Origin: Verrucomicrobiota bacterium
GTDB taxonomy: Bacteria; Verrucomicrobiota; Kiritimatiellia; UBA8416; JAIOPI01
Length of the DNA stretch: 6,258 bases
Reading direction: 5' to 3'
Assembly (NCBI GenBank): GCA_027620105.1
Contig: JAQCIA010000133.1
Coordinates: 1 to 6,258, forward strand
The stretch's first letter is position 1; every line of letters begins with the position of its first letter. Made by a program: the position numbers and the translations under genes. The notes beneath the pieces were generated by a model. It saw only the letters and a program-made list of their open reading frames with translations, did no database searches and had not been told where the DNA came from. Shown here piece after piece: positions 1 through 5,382 of this stretch.

Positions 1-561
1 CGTGGCTTCTATCCGGCGGAGCGGAGCAAGGGTCCGGCGGCCGAGATTGGTCGCATTCCGATTGACTCGGTCTTCTCGCCGGTGAAGCGCGTGCAGTTCT
101 CGACTGAGAATACACGGGTGGGACAGCGGACCGATTACGACCGACTTGTGCTGGAAATCTGGACGGATGGACGCGTGACGCCGGATGAGGCGCTGACAAC
201 GGCATCTTCAATTCTGCGGCATCATCTGGATGTGTTCGTGAGTTTCGATGATGATCTGGTCGAGTTTGAGGAAACGGAGAAGCGCATTGATGCCGAGCGG
301 GAGGATCTGCGCCGCAAGCTACGCATGAGCGTCAACGAGATTGAACTCAGCGTGCGTGCTGCCAACTGCCTGAACAACGCGAATATCACCTCGGTGGGTG
401 AACTCGCGCAGAAGAGTGAGGCGGAGATGCTGAAGTATCGCAACTTCGGCAAAAAGTCTTTGAACGAAATCAAGAGCAAGCTGACGGATTTGGGACTGGG
501 GCTTGGCATGACCTTTGAACCGGAACTGCTGAGCGAACCCGTGGCTCGCGCCGCGGAGTGA
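1..561 (+). CDS. rpoA: DNA-directed RNA polymerase subunit alpha, C-terminal part (5' end outside window)
   Basis: RpoA dimerises to nucleate assembly of core RNA polymerase and, through its C-terminal domain, contacts UP-element DNA, sigma and activators. The window enters in frame 1 and gives the last 186 residues. Residues 1-82 (from RGFYPAE, through GRIPIDSVFSPVKRV and RVGQRTDYDRLVLEI) match the end of the N-terminal assembly domain. Residues 83-107 form a very acidic/basic, probably helical linker. Residues 108-175 are the alphaCTD with two helix-hairpin-helix-like elements. The DNA-binding residues known from E. coli (R265, N268, C269, G296, K298, S299) appear as R119, N122, C123, and the G-K-K-S run at 150-153. 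E261, which contacts sigma, is also kept. The linker is about six residues longer than in E. coli. The stop codon overlaps the rplQ Shine-Dalgarno, so the two genes are translated from one mRNA. Confidence 0.99.
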   Translation, partial: RGFYPAERSKGPAAEIGRIPIDSVFSPVKRVQFSTENTRVGQRTDYDRLVLEIWTDGRVTPDEALTTASSILRHHLDVFVSFDDDLVEFEETEKRIDAEREDLRRKLRMSVNEIELSVRAANCLNNANITSVGELAQKSEAEMLKYRNFGKKSLNEIKSKLTDLGLGLGMTFEPELLSEPVARAAE

Positions 562-574
562 GGGGAGTTTTGGC

Positions 575-985
575 ATGAGGCAGCGTAGAGCTGACACGCG
601 GCTGGGACGGAAATCGGCGCATCGCAAGGCGCTGCTGGCGGCACTGGTTTGCGGACTTATTTCGCGCAAACGGATCACGACGACGTTGCAGAAGGCGAAG
701 CTGGCACGTTCGGCGGCCGATAAAATCGTAACGTTGGGTCGCCGGGGAACGCTGGACGCGCGCCGTCAGGTGACGGCAGCGCTGCAACAAACCCTTTGCG
801 TGCGGGAACTTTTTGATACGATTGTTCCGCAGTTGAAGGATCGGCAGGGCGGTTATACGCGGATCATCAAGCTGGGACATCGGGGCGGCGACGGTGCCGA
901 AATGGCCTTGCTCGAGTGGGTGGATGTGGCGGCTCCGGTGAAGGTGGTTGAGGAAACCCCGGCCAAAACTAGCAAAAAGAAGTGA
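575..985 (+). CDS. rplQ: 50S ribosomal protein L17
   Basis: L17 is a large-subunit protein that lies near the exit of the polypeptide tunnel. The 136-residue product shows the family's hallmarks: a basic N-terminus (MRQRRADTRLGRKSAHRKAL), then RITTTLQKAKLAR around 33-45, and the signature GGYTRIIKLGHRGGDGAEMA at 92-111. The core is normal length; residues 117-136 form a short Ala/Val/Lys tail ending in KTSKKK, as seen in many bacteria outside gammaproteobacteria. The ATG start is supported by AGGGGAG at 561-567, seven bases upstream, which overlaps the rpoA stop codon. The rpoA-rplQ order is the classic end of the alpha operon. The identification is secure. Confidence 0.98.
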   Translation: MRQRRADTRLGRKSAHRKALLAALVCGLISRKRITTTLQKAKLARSAADKIVTLGRRGTLDARRQVTAALQQTLCVRELFDTIVPQLKDRQGGYTRIIKLGHRGGDGAEMALLEWVDVAAPVKVVEETPAKTSKKK

Positions 986-1023
986 TGTAAACGGCCGCTG
1001 ATGGGCGCTACGGCCCGTCTGAC

Positions 1024-1047
1024 TAGTCGCGACTGCAGCGACGACTA
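1024..1047 (+). other. Small inverted repeat between rplQ and the GspF-like gene
   Basis: TAGTCG (1024-1029) is followed by its exact complement CGACTA (1042-1047) with a 12-nt loop. An alternative pairing inside is GTCGC (1027-1031 region) with GCGAC. No T-run follows; the Shine-Dalgarno AGGAG (1051-1055) of the next gene comes instead. It could be a weak Rho-dependent or RNA-stability element at the end of the alpha operon, or simply chance. The whole 76-nt gap (986-1061) contains no gene and no convincing promoter. Confidence 0.25.
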
Positions 1048-1061
1048 AGCAGGAGATTGCG

Positions 1062-2360
1062 ATGCCGAGATTTAAGTTTTCGGCGATGAACGCGAAGGGC
1101 GCCGAGACCGAAGGCGTTCTGGACGCGGCCAGCCAATCTGAAGCCATTACCCTGATTCGCTCGAAAGGGCTCTTCCCGACGCGCGTGGAGGAAATGGAAA
1201 TCGCGGGGGCAAAGGCATCCGCCCCGGGCAGCAAATCATCGGGATCGCGCGCGGGCATGCCCGCGGCCAAGGGACTCAAAAAGGAGCTGAAGATGCCCAA
1301 GATCTTCGAGGCTCCGGTCAGGACCAAGCACCTGATGATCGTGACGCGCCAGATGGCCACGCTGATTCAGGCGGGTCTACCACTGTTGCGCGGCTTGCGT
1401 ATTCTGCTCCAACAGGAAAAGCATCCGGTCCTGCGTCGCGCGCTGGCTGGCATGGGCGAAGCCGTTGAGGGGGGTAGCACATTCTCTGAAGCGCTCGCCA
1501 TGTTCCCCAAGATTTTTGACAACCTCTTCATCAACATGATCCGTGCGGGCGAAGCTGGCGGTGTTATGGATGTGGCCTTGCAACGTCTAGCCGAGTTCAT
1601 GGAAAAGGCCGAGAAGATCAAGCGCAAGGTCAAGGGCGCCATGGTGTATCCGATCGTGGTGCTGGTGGTGGCGATCGGCATTCTGATTTTTCTGCTGGTG
1701 AAGATCATTCCGTCTTTTGCGGAGATCTTCGATGATCTGCTGGGTGGCAAGGGTCTGCCGGCACTGACGCAGTTCGTGATGAATTGCAGCGAATTCGTGC
1801 GTGATCGCTGGTACGTCGTGGTGGTCACCATTTCGGTTCTCGTGGTAGCGGTGAAGATCGCCTGCCGATACCCGAAGGGTCGTTTCGCATTTGACATGCT
1901 GAAGTTGCGCGCGCCGTTGTTTGGTGATTTGGTGTTGAAGTCATCGGTGGCGCGGTTCGCGCGTACCCTCGGCACACTCATGACGTCGGGCGTGCCCGTG
2001 CTGCAGGCCCTGAATATTGTCCGGGACACGGCGGGAAACGCGGTGGTTGCCCAGGCGATTCAGGGGATCCATGACGCGGTCAAGGAAGGCGATAGCATGA
2101 CGATGCCGATGGAAGCCTCCAAGGTGTTCCCGGGCATGGTGGTGAGCATGGTTGACGTCGGTGAGGAGACGGGTGCGTTGCCCGACATGTTGGTGCGTAT
2201 TGCGGACAACTATGACGACGAAGTGGACACGGCGGTCGAGGCTCTGACGTCGATCATTGAGCCGGTCATGATTGTGCTCCTAGCGTTGATCGTGGGTACG
2301 ATCGTGATCGCGATGTTCGTGCCGCTGATTGCGATTATCGGCGGAATCGAAGGTGGTTGA
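1062..2360 (+). CDS. Type II secretion / type IV pilus inner-membrane platform protein, GspF/PilC family
   Basis: Members of this family sit in the inner membrane as the platform that couples the cytoplasmic ATPase to pilin or pseudopilin assembly. The 432-residue product has the full family architecture. A small N-terminal cytoplasmic domain with the typical 'YxAxxxxGxxxxGxxxA'-like pattern spans 1-45. A low-complexity Ala/Ser/Gly/Lys linker follows (46-82). The first T2SSF repeat (about 91-214) contains ARAGEAGGVMD-type sequence (RAGEAGGVMD 161-170). The second (about 297-420) contains DVGEETGALPDML (365-377). Hydrophobic segments lie at about 196-216, 251-268 and 400-424. ATG at 1062 has AGGAG (1051-1055) six bases upstream. 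The length and both repeats look intact. GspF and PilC cannot be told apart from sequence alone, so no symbol is given. No ATPase, pilin or secretin gene is visible nearby, and its place directly after rplQ suggests possible read-through from the ribosomal operon. Confidence 0.95.
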   Translation: MPRFKFSAMNAKGAETEGVLDAASQSEAITLIRSKGLFPTRVEEMEIAGAKASAPGSKSSGSRAGMPAAKGLKKELKMPKIFEAPVRTKHLMIVTRQMATLIQAGLPLLRGLRILLQQEKHPVLRRALAGMGEAVEGGSTFSEALAMFPKIFDNLFINMIRAGEAGGVMDVALQRLAEFMEKAEKIKRKVKGAMVYPIVVLVVAIGILIFLLVKIIPSFAEIFDDLLGGKGLPALTQFVMNCSEFVRDRWYVVVVTISVLVVAVKIACRYPKGRFAFDMLKLRAPLFGDLVLKSSVARFARTLGTLMTSGVPVLQALNIVRDTAGNAVVAQAIQGIHDAVKEGDSMTMPMEASKVFPGMVVSMVDVGEETGALPDMLVRIADNYDDEVDTAVEALTSIIEPVMIVLLALIVGTIVIAMFVPLIAIIGGIEGG

Positions 2361-2379
2361 GGCGCCCGGCGCGCATTGG

Positions 2380-2399
2380 TTCGCCGGTTGGCTGGCGGA
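2380..2399 (+). other. Stem-loop 20 nt after the GspF-like gene
   Basis: Bases 2380-2387 pair with 2392-2399 around a TTGG loop (8 bp including two G-U pairs: TTCGCCGG / CTGGCGGA). The stem is GC-rich and close to the stop codon but has no T-run behind it. It may protect or help end the transcript, though it does not meet the pattern of an intrinsic terminator. Confidence 0.35.
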
Positions 2400-2515
2400 T
2401 GCCGGAAGTTGCGCGTGCGGGTGAGGGTTTCTCCGTCCGATACTGAATTCCCACGTTGGCGGCATCTGTGCCTTGCTCCGTGGAATGGATGTGCCCGGGT
2501 AGATTGCCGCTGACC

Positions 2516-2544
2516 TTGACGGGCGGGCGGGGAAGCAGTAAAAG
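2516..2544 (+). promoter_or_regulatory. Possible sigma70-type promoter upstream of tRNA-Gln/prs
   Basis: TTGACG (2516-2521, 5 of 6 matches to the -35 consensus) is separated by 17 bases from TAAAAG (2539-2544, 4 of 6 to the -10 consensus), putting the start near 2551. It is one of few AT-rich spots in the 325-nt gap 2361-2685. The -10 hexamer is mediocre. A terminator begins only about 30 nt after the predicted start, so the product would be a short RNA or an attenuated leader for tRNA-Gln and prs. Confidence 0.35.
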
Positions 2545-2555
2545 ATATACCTTTT
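2540..2555 (+). promoter_or_regulatory. Near-perfect 16-bp AT-rich palindrome (operator-like)
   Basis: AAAAGATATACCTTTT matches its own reverse complement at 14 of 16 positions. The outer arms AAAAG/CTTTT are perfect, and only the sixth base and its partner break the symmetry. It lies in otherwise GC-rich DNA and overlaps the putative -10 element and transcription start. That is the usual position for a repressor's operator. The binding protein is unknown; in RNA the same bases could form a weak 5-bp hairpin. Confidence 0.4.
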
Positions 2556-2580
2556 CTGTTCAGGATTTTGAATGTCAGGC

Positions 2581-2628
2581 TCGTCTGGCGCCGATGGTGA
2601 GGGCGCTCGGCGGGCGATTTTTGTTTTT
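2581..2628 (+). terminator. Intrinsic (Rho-independent) terminator
   Basis: Bases 2581-2587 pair with 2611-2617 (seven pairs, two of them G-U) and 2588-2592 pair with 2602-2606 (GCGCC/GGCGC). Together they form a 12-bp stem with a four-base bulge on the 3' side and a nine-base loop. TTTTTGTTTTT (2618-2628) follows directly. A competing fold pairs CGCCGA (2589-2594) with TCGGCG (2607-2612). This is the only convincing terminator in the window. It would end transcripts from the GspF-like gene (a 3' tail of about 260 nt) or from the possible promoter at 2516, and it separates them from tRNA-Gln. Confidence 0.7.
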
Positions 2629-2629
2629 G

Positions 2630-2666
2630 CCGGAGACGCCGATTGATCGGGGCGTGGCGTCTGCGG
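2630..2666 (+). other. Strong stem-loop between the terminator and tRNA-Gln
   Basis: AGACGCC (2634-2640) pairs perfectly with GGCGTCT (2656-2662). A G-G mismatch (2633/2663) and three more pairs, CCG (2630-2632) with CGG (2664-2666), extend the stem. The loop is 15 nt. No T-run follows, so it is not a second terminator. It ends 19 nt before the mature tRNA 5' end and may belong to the precursor's leader or be part of a switch with the terminator. Confidence 0.45.
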
Positions 2667-2685
2667 TCGGGAGTGACGACAACTC

Positions 2686-2759
2686 TGCCCGATGGTGTAA
2701 TGGCAGCACACGGCCCTTTGAAGGCCTGAGTCCAGGTTCGAGTCCTGGTCGGGCAACCA
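2686..2759 (+). tRNA. tRNA-Gln (anticodon UUG), CCA encoded
   Basis: The 74-nt cloverleaf is complete. The acceptor stem TGCCCGA (2686-2692) pairs fully with TCGGGCA (2749-2755), followed by discriminator A2756 and a genomic CCA (2757-2759). The D arm is GTG/CAC (2695-2697 and partner). The anticodon stem is CGGCC/GGCCT (2711-2715/2723-2727), with four good pairs and one C-U mismatch at the 27-43 position. The loop CTTTGAA places TTG at 2718-2720, reading CAA and, by wobble, CAG. The T arm CCAGG-TTCGAGT-CCTGG (2732-2748) is perfect. The variable region is short (about four bases). U1-A72 at the acceptor end is the weak pair favoured by glutaminyl-tRNA synthetase. The gene lies 51 nt before prs on the same strand, with no clear promoter or terminator between them. 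Confidence 0.97.
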
Positions 2760-2810
2760 TCCAGAGTCGCGGCATTCCAGTTCAGGATCAGGGACGGCGG
2801 TCGGTTGGAT

Positions 2811-3737
2811 ATGAAAATATTTGCAGGCAACTCGAATCCGGAACTGGCGGCGCGCATTGCGTCGTATCTGAAGACGCAGCTGGGCGAGGTGGAGATCAGC
2901 CGTTTTACGGACGGGGAGATTTTTGTCAAGATCCGGGAGAATATCCGCGGGCGCGATTGTTTCATCGTGCAGTCCATCTGCAATCCGCCGAACGAGAATC
3001 TGATGGAACTGCTGATCATGATCGACGCGATGCGCCGGGCATCGGCGCGGCGGATCACTGCGGTGATTCCGTTCTACGGGTACGCGCGCCAGGATCGCAA
3101 GGACCAGCCGCGGGTGCCGATCACGGCCACGCTGGTGGCGAATCTGCTTGTGGCGGCGGGCACGAACCGTTTGTTGACGATGGATCTGCATGCGCAGCAG
3201 ATTCAGGGCTTCTTTGATATTCCGGTGGATCACCTGTATGCGTCGCCGATCATCGTCAAGTACCTGCTCGACAAGAAGCTGCCGAATCCGATTGTGGTTT
3301 CGCCGGACATTGGCGGTGTGAAGGCCTGTTACGCGTATTCGCAGATGATGGGGTGCGGTCTGGCGATCGCGGCAAAGCAGCGCAAGAACGCGCGCGATGT
3401 TGAGATACTGGGGGTGGTTGGCGACGTTGCCGGCAGGGATGCGATCATGGTGGATGATCTTTCGACCACGGGCGGCACGCTCTGTTCGGCGGGGCGTGCG
3501 TTGCAGCAGGCGGGGGCGCATGCCGTGTACGCGGCGATCAGTCATGCGTGCATTACCGCGGAGGGGCTCGACAAGCTCAAGCAGTCGCCGGTGAAGGAAC
3601 TGGTCGTGACGGACAGTATTCCGTTGCGCGATACGCGTGATTTTCCGGTCACTGTCCTGTCGGTGGCGGAATTGTTGGGGGAAGCGATCCTGCGGATACA
3701 CGAGGATCAGTCCGTGACGTCGTTGTTCAGGTTATAA
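2811..3737 (+). CDS. prs: Ribose-phosphate pyrophosphokinase (PRPP synthetase)
   Basis: Prs transfers pyrophosphate from ATP to ribose 5-phosphate, giving PRPP for purine, pyrimidine, NAD, His and Trp synthesis in the cytosol. The 308 residues align along the whole class I family: KIFAGNSNPELA (2-13), RFTDGE (31-36), the ATP-binding YARQDRK (91-97), RVPIT (101-105), DLHAQQIQGFFDIPVD (125-140), SPDIGGV (164-170), catalytic-loop K189 and R191, and the PRPP loop VDDLSTTGGTL (214-224). Two spots are unusual. The ribose-phosphate loop normally reads D-T-G-G-T but here is T219-T-G-G-T, and the usual GGVxRAR is GGVKACY (168-174). ATG 2811 is chosen because MKIFAG is the normal beginning. TTG at 2805 (MDMKIF) is possible and lies better behind AGGGA (2790-2794). 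The Shine-Dalgarno is weak either way. The rplY start lies 24 nt after the stop, suggesting co-transcription. Confidence 0.97.
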   Translation: MKIFAGNSNPELAARIASYLKTQLGEVEISRFTDGEIFVKIRENIRGRDCFIVQSICNPPNENLMELLIMIDAMRRASARRITAVIPFYGYARQDRKDQPRVPITATLVANLLVAAGTNRLLTMDLHAQQIQGFFDIPVDHLYASPIIVKYLLDKKLPNPIVVSPDIGGVKACYAYSQMMGCGLAIAAKQRKNARDVEILGVVGDVAGRDAIMVDDLSTTGGTLCSAGRALQQAGAHAVYAAISHACITAEGLDKLKQSPVKELVVTDSIPLRDTRDFPVTVLSVAELLGEAILRIHEDQSVTSLFRL

Positions 3738-3761
3738 TGCAGAAGAAGGAGTTGGGGAGCC

Positions 3762-4526
3762 ATGGCGATCGAAATTGCAGCAAAGAAGCGCGAGACATCT
3801 GGATCAGCCGAAGCACGCCGCATGCGCAAAGCCGGGCGGTTGCCGGGGGTGATTTACAATAGCAAGGGCGAGTCCAAGCTCATTGAGCTGGTGAAGCATG
3901 ATTTTGAGCGCATGCTGCATCATCACACGAGCGAGAACCTGATTGTGGATGTGACGGTGGACGGGCAGGCGCTGGGTATGGCGCTGCTCAAAGAAGTGCA
4001 GCATGATCCGATTTCGGGATCGGTGATGCATGTGGATTTCGTCGAAATTTCCATGACGCGCAAGTTACGTGTGAACATCGCGATTACGCCAGTGGGCATT
4101 CCGGTGGGTGTGGATCAGGGCGGCGGGATCATGGAGCAGGTGTTGCGCTCGGTCGAGGTGGAGTGTCTACCGGCGGATCTGGTGGAAGGATTCAAGGTGG
4201 ACGTGTCGCACCTGGGTGTTGGCGATTCGCTGCTGGTGCGCGATCTCAAGCTGGGCGACAAGTACGCGATCATCACCACGGGAAATCTGGCCGTTGTGGC
4301 CGTGGCAGAGCCCATGGCGGAAGAGACGCCGGCGGAGGGCGTCGCGGTTGCGGTAGCCGAGGGTGGCGCGGGACCGGAAGTGATTGCGAAGGGCAAGAAG
4401 GACGAAGAGGGCGAAGAAGGCGTGGACGCGAAGGCTGGCGCCAAGGGCGGGAAGGACGAGGCCAAGCCGGGTGCGGGTGCGAAGCCGGCGGCGGGCAAGG
4501 ATGCCAAAGGCGGCAAGGGCAAGTAA
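3762..4526 (+). CDS. rplY: 50S ribosomal protein L25 / general stress protein Ctc (long TL5 form)
   Basis: L25/TL5/Ctc binds 5S rRNA in the central protuberance of the large subunit. The N-terminal 5S-binding domain covers about residues 5-92, with AGRLPGVIYNSKGES (24-38), HTSENLIVDVTVDG (55-68) and HDPISGSVMHVDFVEI (81-96) as the family landmarks. The C-terminal beta domain of the long form follows (about 101-184, including PVGIPVGVDQGGGIMEQVLRSVEVECLP). Residues 185-254 are a low-complexity tail, first Ala/Val/Glu-rich, then Lys/Gly/Asp/Ala-rich, ending KGGKGK. That tail makes it longer than TL5-type relatives. ATG 3762 has AAGGAG at 3746-3751, ten bases away, and GGGGAG closer in. It sits between prs and pth, an arrangement common in bacteria. 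The family call is secure; the tail's function is not known to me. Confidence 0.94.
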   Translation: MAIEIAAKKRETSGSAEARRMRKAGRLPGVIYNSKGESKLIELVKHDFERMLHHHTSENLIVDVTVDGQALGMALLKEVQHDPISGSVMHVDFVEISMTRKLRVNIAITPVGIPVGVDQGGGIMEQVLRSVEVECLPADLVEGFKVDVSHLGVGDSLLVRDLKLGDKYAIITTGNLAVVAVAEPMAEETPAEGVAVAVAEGGAGPEVIAKGKKDEEGEEGVDAKAGAKGGKDEAKPGAGAKPAAGKDAKGGKGK

Positions 4527-4652
4527 GGTTTCGAAGGGTGTATCGCGCGGTGGTTGTTGAACGCCAGGGTGGCGCCGTCGTGGTGCTGCAGGGGGTGGAC
4601 GCCGGTAGGGTTTCGGCTGCGGCGCGGGGGTGCCTGTCCGGCTTGAGGGGCA
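4527..4652 (+). other. GC-rich gap between rplY and pth, no gene recognised
   Basis: These 126 nt contain no convincing promoter, terminator with T-run or RNA gene. A reading frame from GTG 4538 stays open for 62 codons into pth in another frame, but its product is compositionally like a GC-rich shadow and matches nothing I know. Two G-rich segments, AGGGTGGCGCC (around 4566-4576) and GGGGTGGACGCC (around 4592-4603), are imperfect copies of each other. Confidence 0.4.
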
Positions 4653-5234
4653 ATGGTGAAAGTTGTCGTCGGCTTGGGCAATCCGGGGCGGGAGTACGCG
4701 CAGACCCCGCACAATGTCGGGTTTGACGTGGTCGATGCGCTGGCGGCGGGGTTGGAAGGCACCTTGCGCGGCAGCCTGCGTTTGAAAGCCCACACGGGCG
4801 AAGTCCGCATTGGCGATACGGCGGTGCTGCTGGTCAAGCCCGATACCTTCATGAACCTCAGCGGCGAGGCGGTCGCAGCGGTCTTGCGACGGTCGCCGGC
4901 CACGGTGGAGGATCTGATCGTGGTGCTGGACGATGCGGATCTTCCGCTGGGACACCTGCGGGTGCGGGCGGAGGGGGGGAGCGGCGGGCATCGTGGGTTG
5001 GCTTCGGTCATCGCGAGCGGGGGCACCCAGGCGTTTCCGCGCGTGCGTGTGGGGGTTGGGCGCGGCGACGGGAGGCGGGATCTGGTGGCGCACGTGCTGG
5101 CGCGGCCTGCACGGGAAGATCGGATATTGCTGGCGCAGACGGTGGGGTTGGCGGCCAAGGCGGTTCTGGCATGCATCCGGGATGGCGTGCCGGCGGCGAT
5201 GAATGCCTATAATGGGGCGCAGGCGCAGGAGTAG
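4653..5234 (+). CDS. pth: Peptidyl-tRNA hydrolase
   Basis: Pth cleaves the ester bond of peptidyl-tRNAs that drop off the ribosome, recycling tRNA. The 193-residue product is normal length. The E. coli functional residues fall at the same numbers: N10 in VVGLGNPG (5-12), catalytic H20 in TPHNVGF (18-24), N68 in TFMNLSG (65-71), D93 in VLDDADLP (91-98) and H113 in GGSGGH (108-113). The substrate-binding N114 next to it is replaced by Arg (GGHRGL). FPRVRVGVGRGDGRRD (129-144 region) and the C-terminal lid helix are present. The start is uncertain by one codon. ATG 4653 is only two bases after GAGGGG (4645-4650), whereas GTG 4656 has a five-base spacing and would give the common MKVVVGLGNPG beginning. 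It follows rplY by 126 nt on the same strand. Confidence 0.96.
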   Translation: MVKVVVGLGNPGREYAQTPHNVGFDVVDALAAGLEGTLRGSLRLKAHTGEVRIGDTAVLLVKPDTFMNLSGEAVAAVLRRSPATVEDLIVVLDDADLPLGHLRVRAEGGSGGHRGLASVIASGGTQAFPRVRVGVGRGDGRRDLVAHVLARPAREDRILLAQTVGLAAKAVLACIRDGVPAAMNAYNGAQAQE

Positions 5235-5281
5235 GAGTAGGCGGTTTTTCTGACTATTTTGTGATGATGTTGACCCGCGGC

Positions 5282-5311
5282 TTGACGGGACGTGATGGTC
5301 TGGCATATAAA
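5282..5311 (+). promoter_or_regulatory. Probable sigma70-type promoter for rpsF-ssb
   Basis: TTGACG (5282-5287, 5 of 6) and TATAAA (5306-5311, 5 of 6) are 18 bases apart, followed by an A-run in GC-rich surroundings. Transcription would begin near 5318 and leave a leader of about 78 nt before the rpsF start. A second -35-like TTGACC lies at 5270-5275 but has no partner at a proper distance. The pair falls in the 161-nt gap between pth and rpsF, exactly where an independent rpsF operon promoter is expected. Confidence 0.55.
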
Positions 5312-5333
5312 AAAAGATTGCCTGCGAGAATCG

Positions 5334-5364
5334 GTTGGTCCGGAGGGTCAAGCCCTGCGGCAAC
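5334..5364 (+). promoter_or_regulatory. Stem-loop in the rpsF leader, candidate S6:S18 autoregulatory site
   Basis: GTTG (5334-5337) pairs with CAAC (5361-5364). After a two-base bulge (GT), CCG (5340-5342) pairs with CGG (5358-5360). A G-G mismatch follows, and AGGG (5344-5347) pairs with CCCT (5353-5356) around a five-base loop. That is 11 pairs between the predicted transcription start and the Shine-Dalgarno. Many bacteria have an rpsF leader RNA, containing a conserved CCG element, that binds the S6:S18 complex and shuts off translation. Position and CCG content fit, but in this fold the CCG is paired, so I cannot claim a match to the known motif. Confidence 0.4.
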
Positions 5365-5382
5365 GGGCGCGGGGGAGCAGAC

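Noticed and set aside
1003..1016. GGGC...GCCC hairpin after rplQ as a terminator
   Set aside because: Only four pairs and no T-run.
2456..3217. A + strand frame running through the tRNA and into prs
   Set aside because: It passes through the terminator and tRNA-Gln and overlaps prs in another frame; the product is not protein-like.
2280..3701. A 473-codon open frame on the - strand opposite prs
   Set aside because: It crosses the tRNA, terminator and prs, is rich in Arg, Pro and His, resembles no family, and mirrors the codon bias of a GC-rich gene on the other strand.
3733..3738. Perfect TATAAT at the end of prs
   Set aside because: It has no -35 element at 15-19 bases (a TGAC-containing hexamer is only 13 away) and the start would fall almost on the rplY Shine-Dalgarno. 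It arises from the codons at the stop.
4538..4726. Small reading frame from GTG 4538 between rplY and pth
   Set aside because: It overlaps pth by more than 70 bases, lacks a good start signal, and its composition matches shadow frames.
5241..5249. GCGG followed by TTTTT after pth, as a terminator
   Set aside because: No stem-loop can be formed from the bases before the T-run (repeated AGGAGTAGGAGTAGG).
4167..5363. A 398-codon open frame on the - strand opposite rplY and pth
   Set aside because: Same compositional artefact. It lies over two well-conserved genes and its product shows no recognisable domain.
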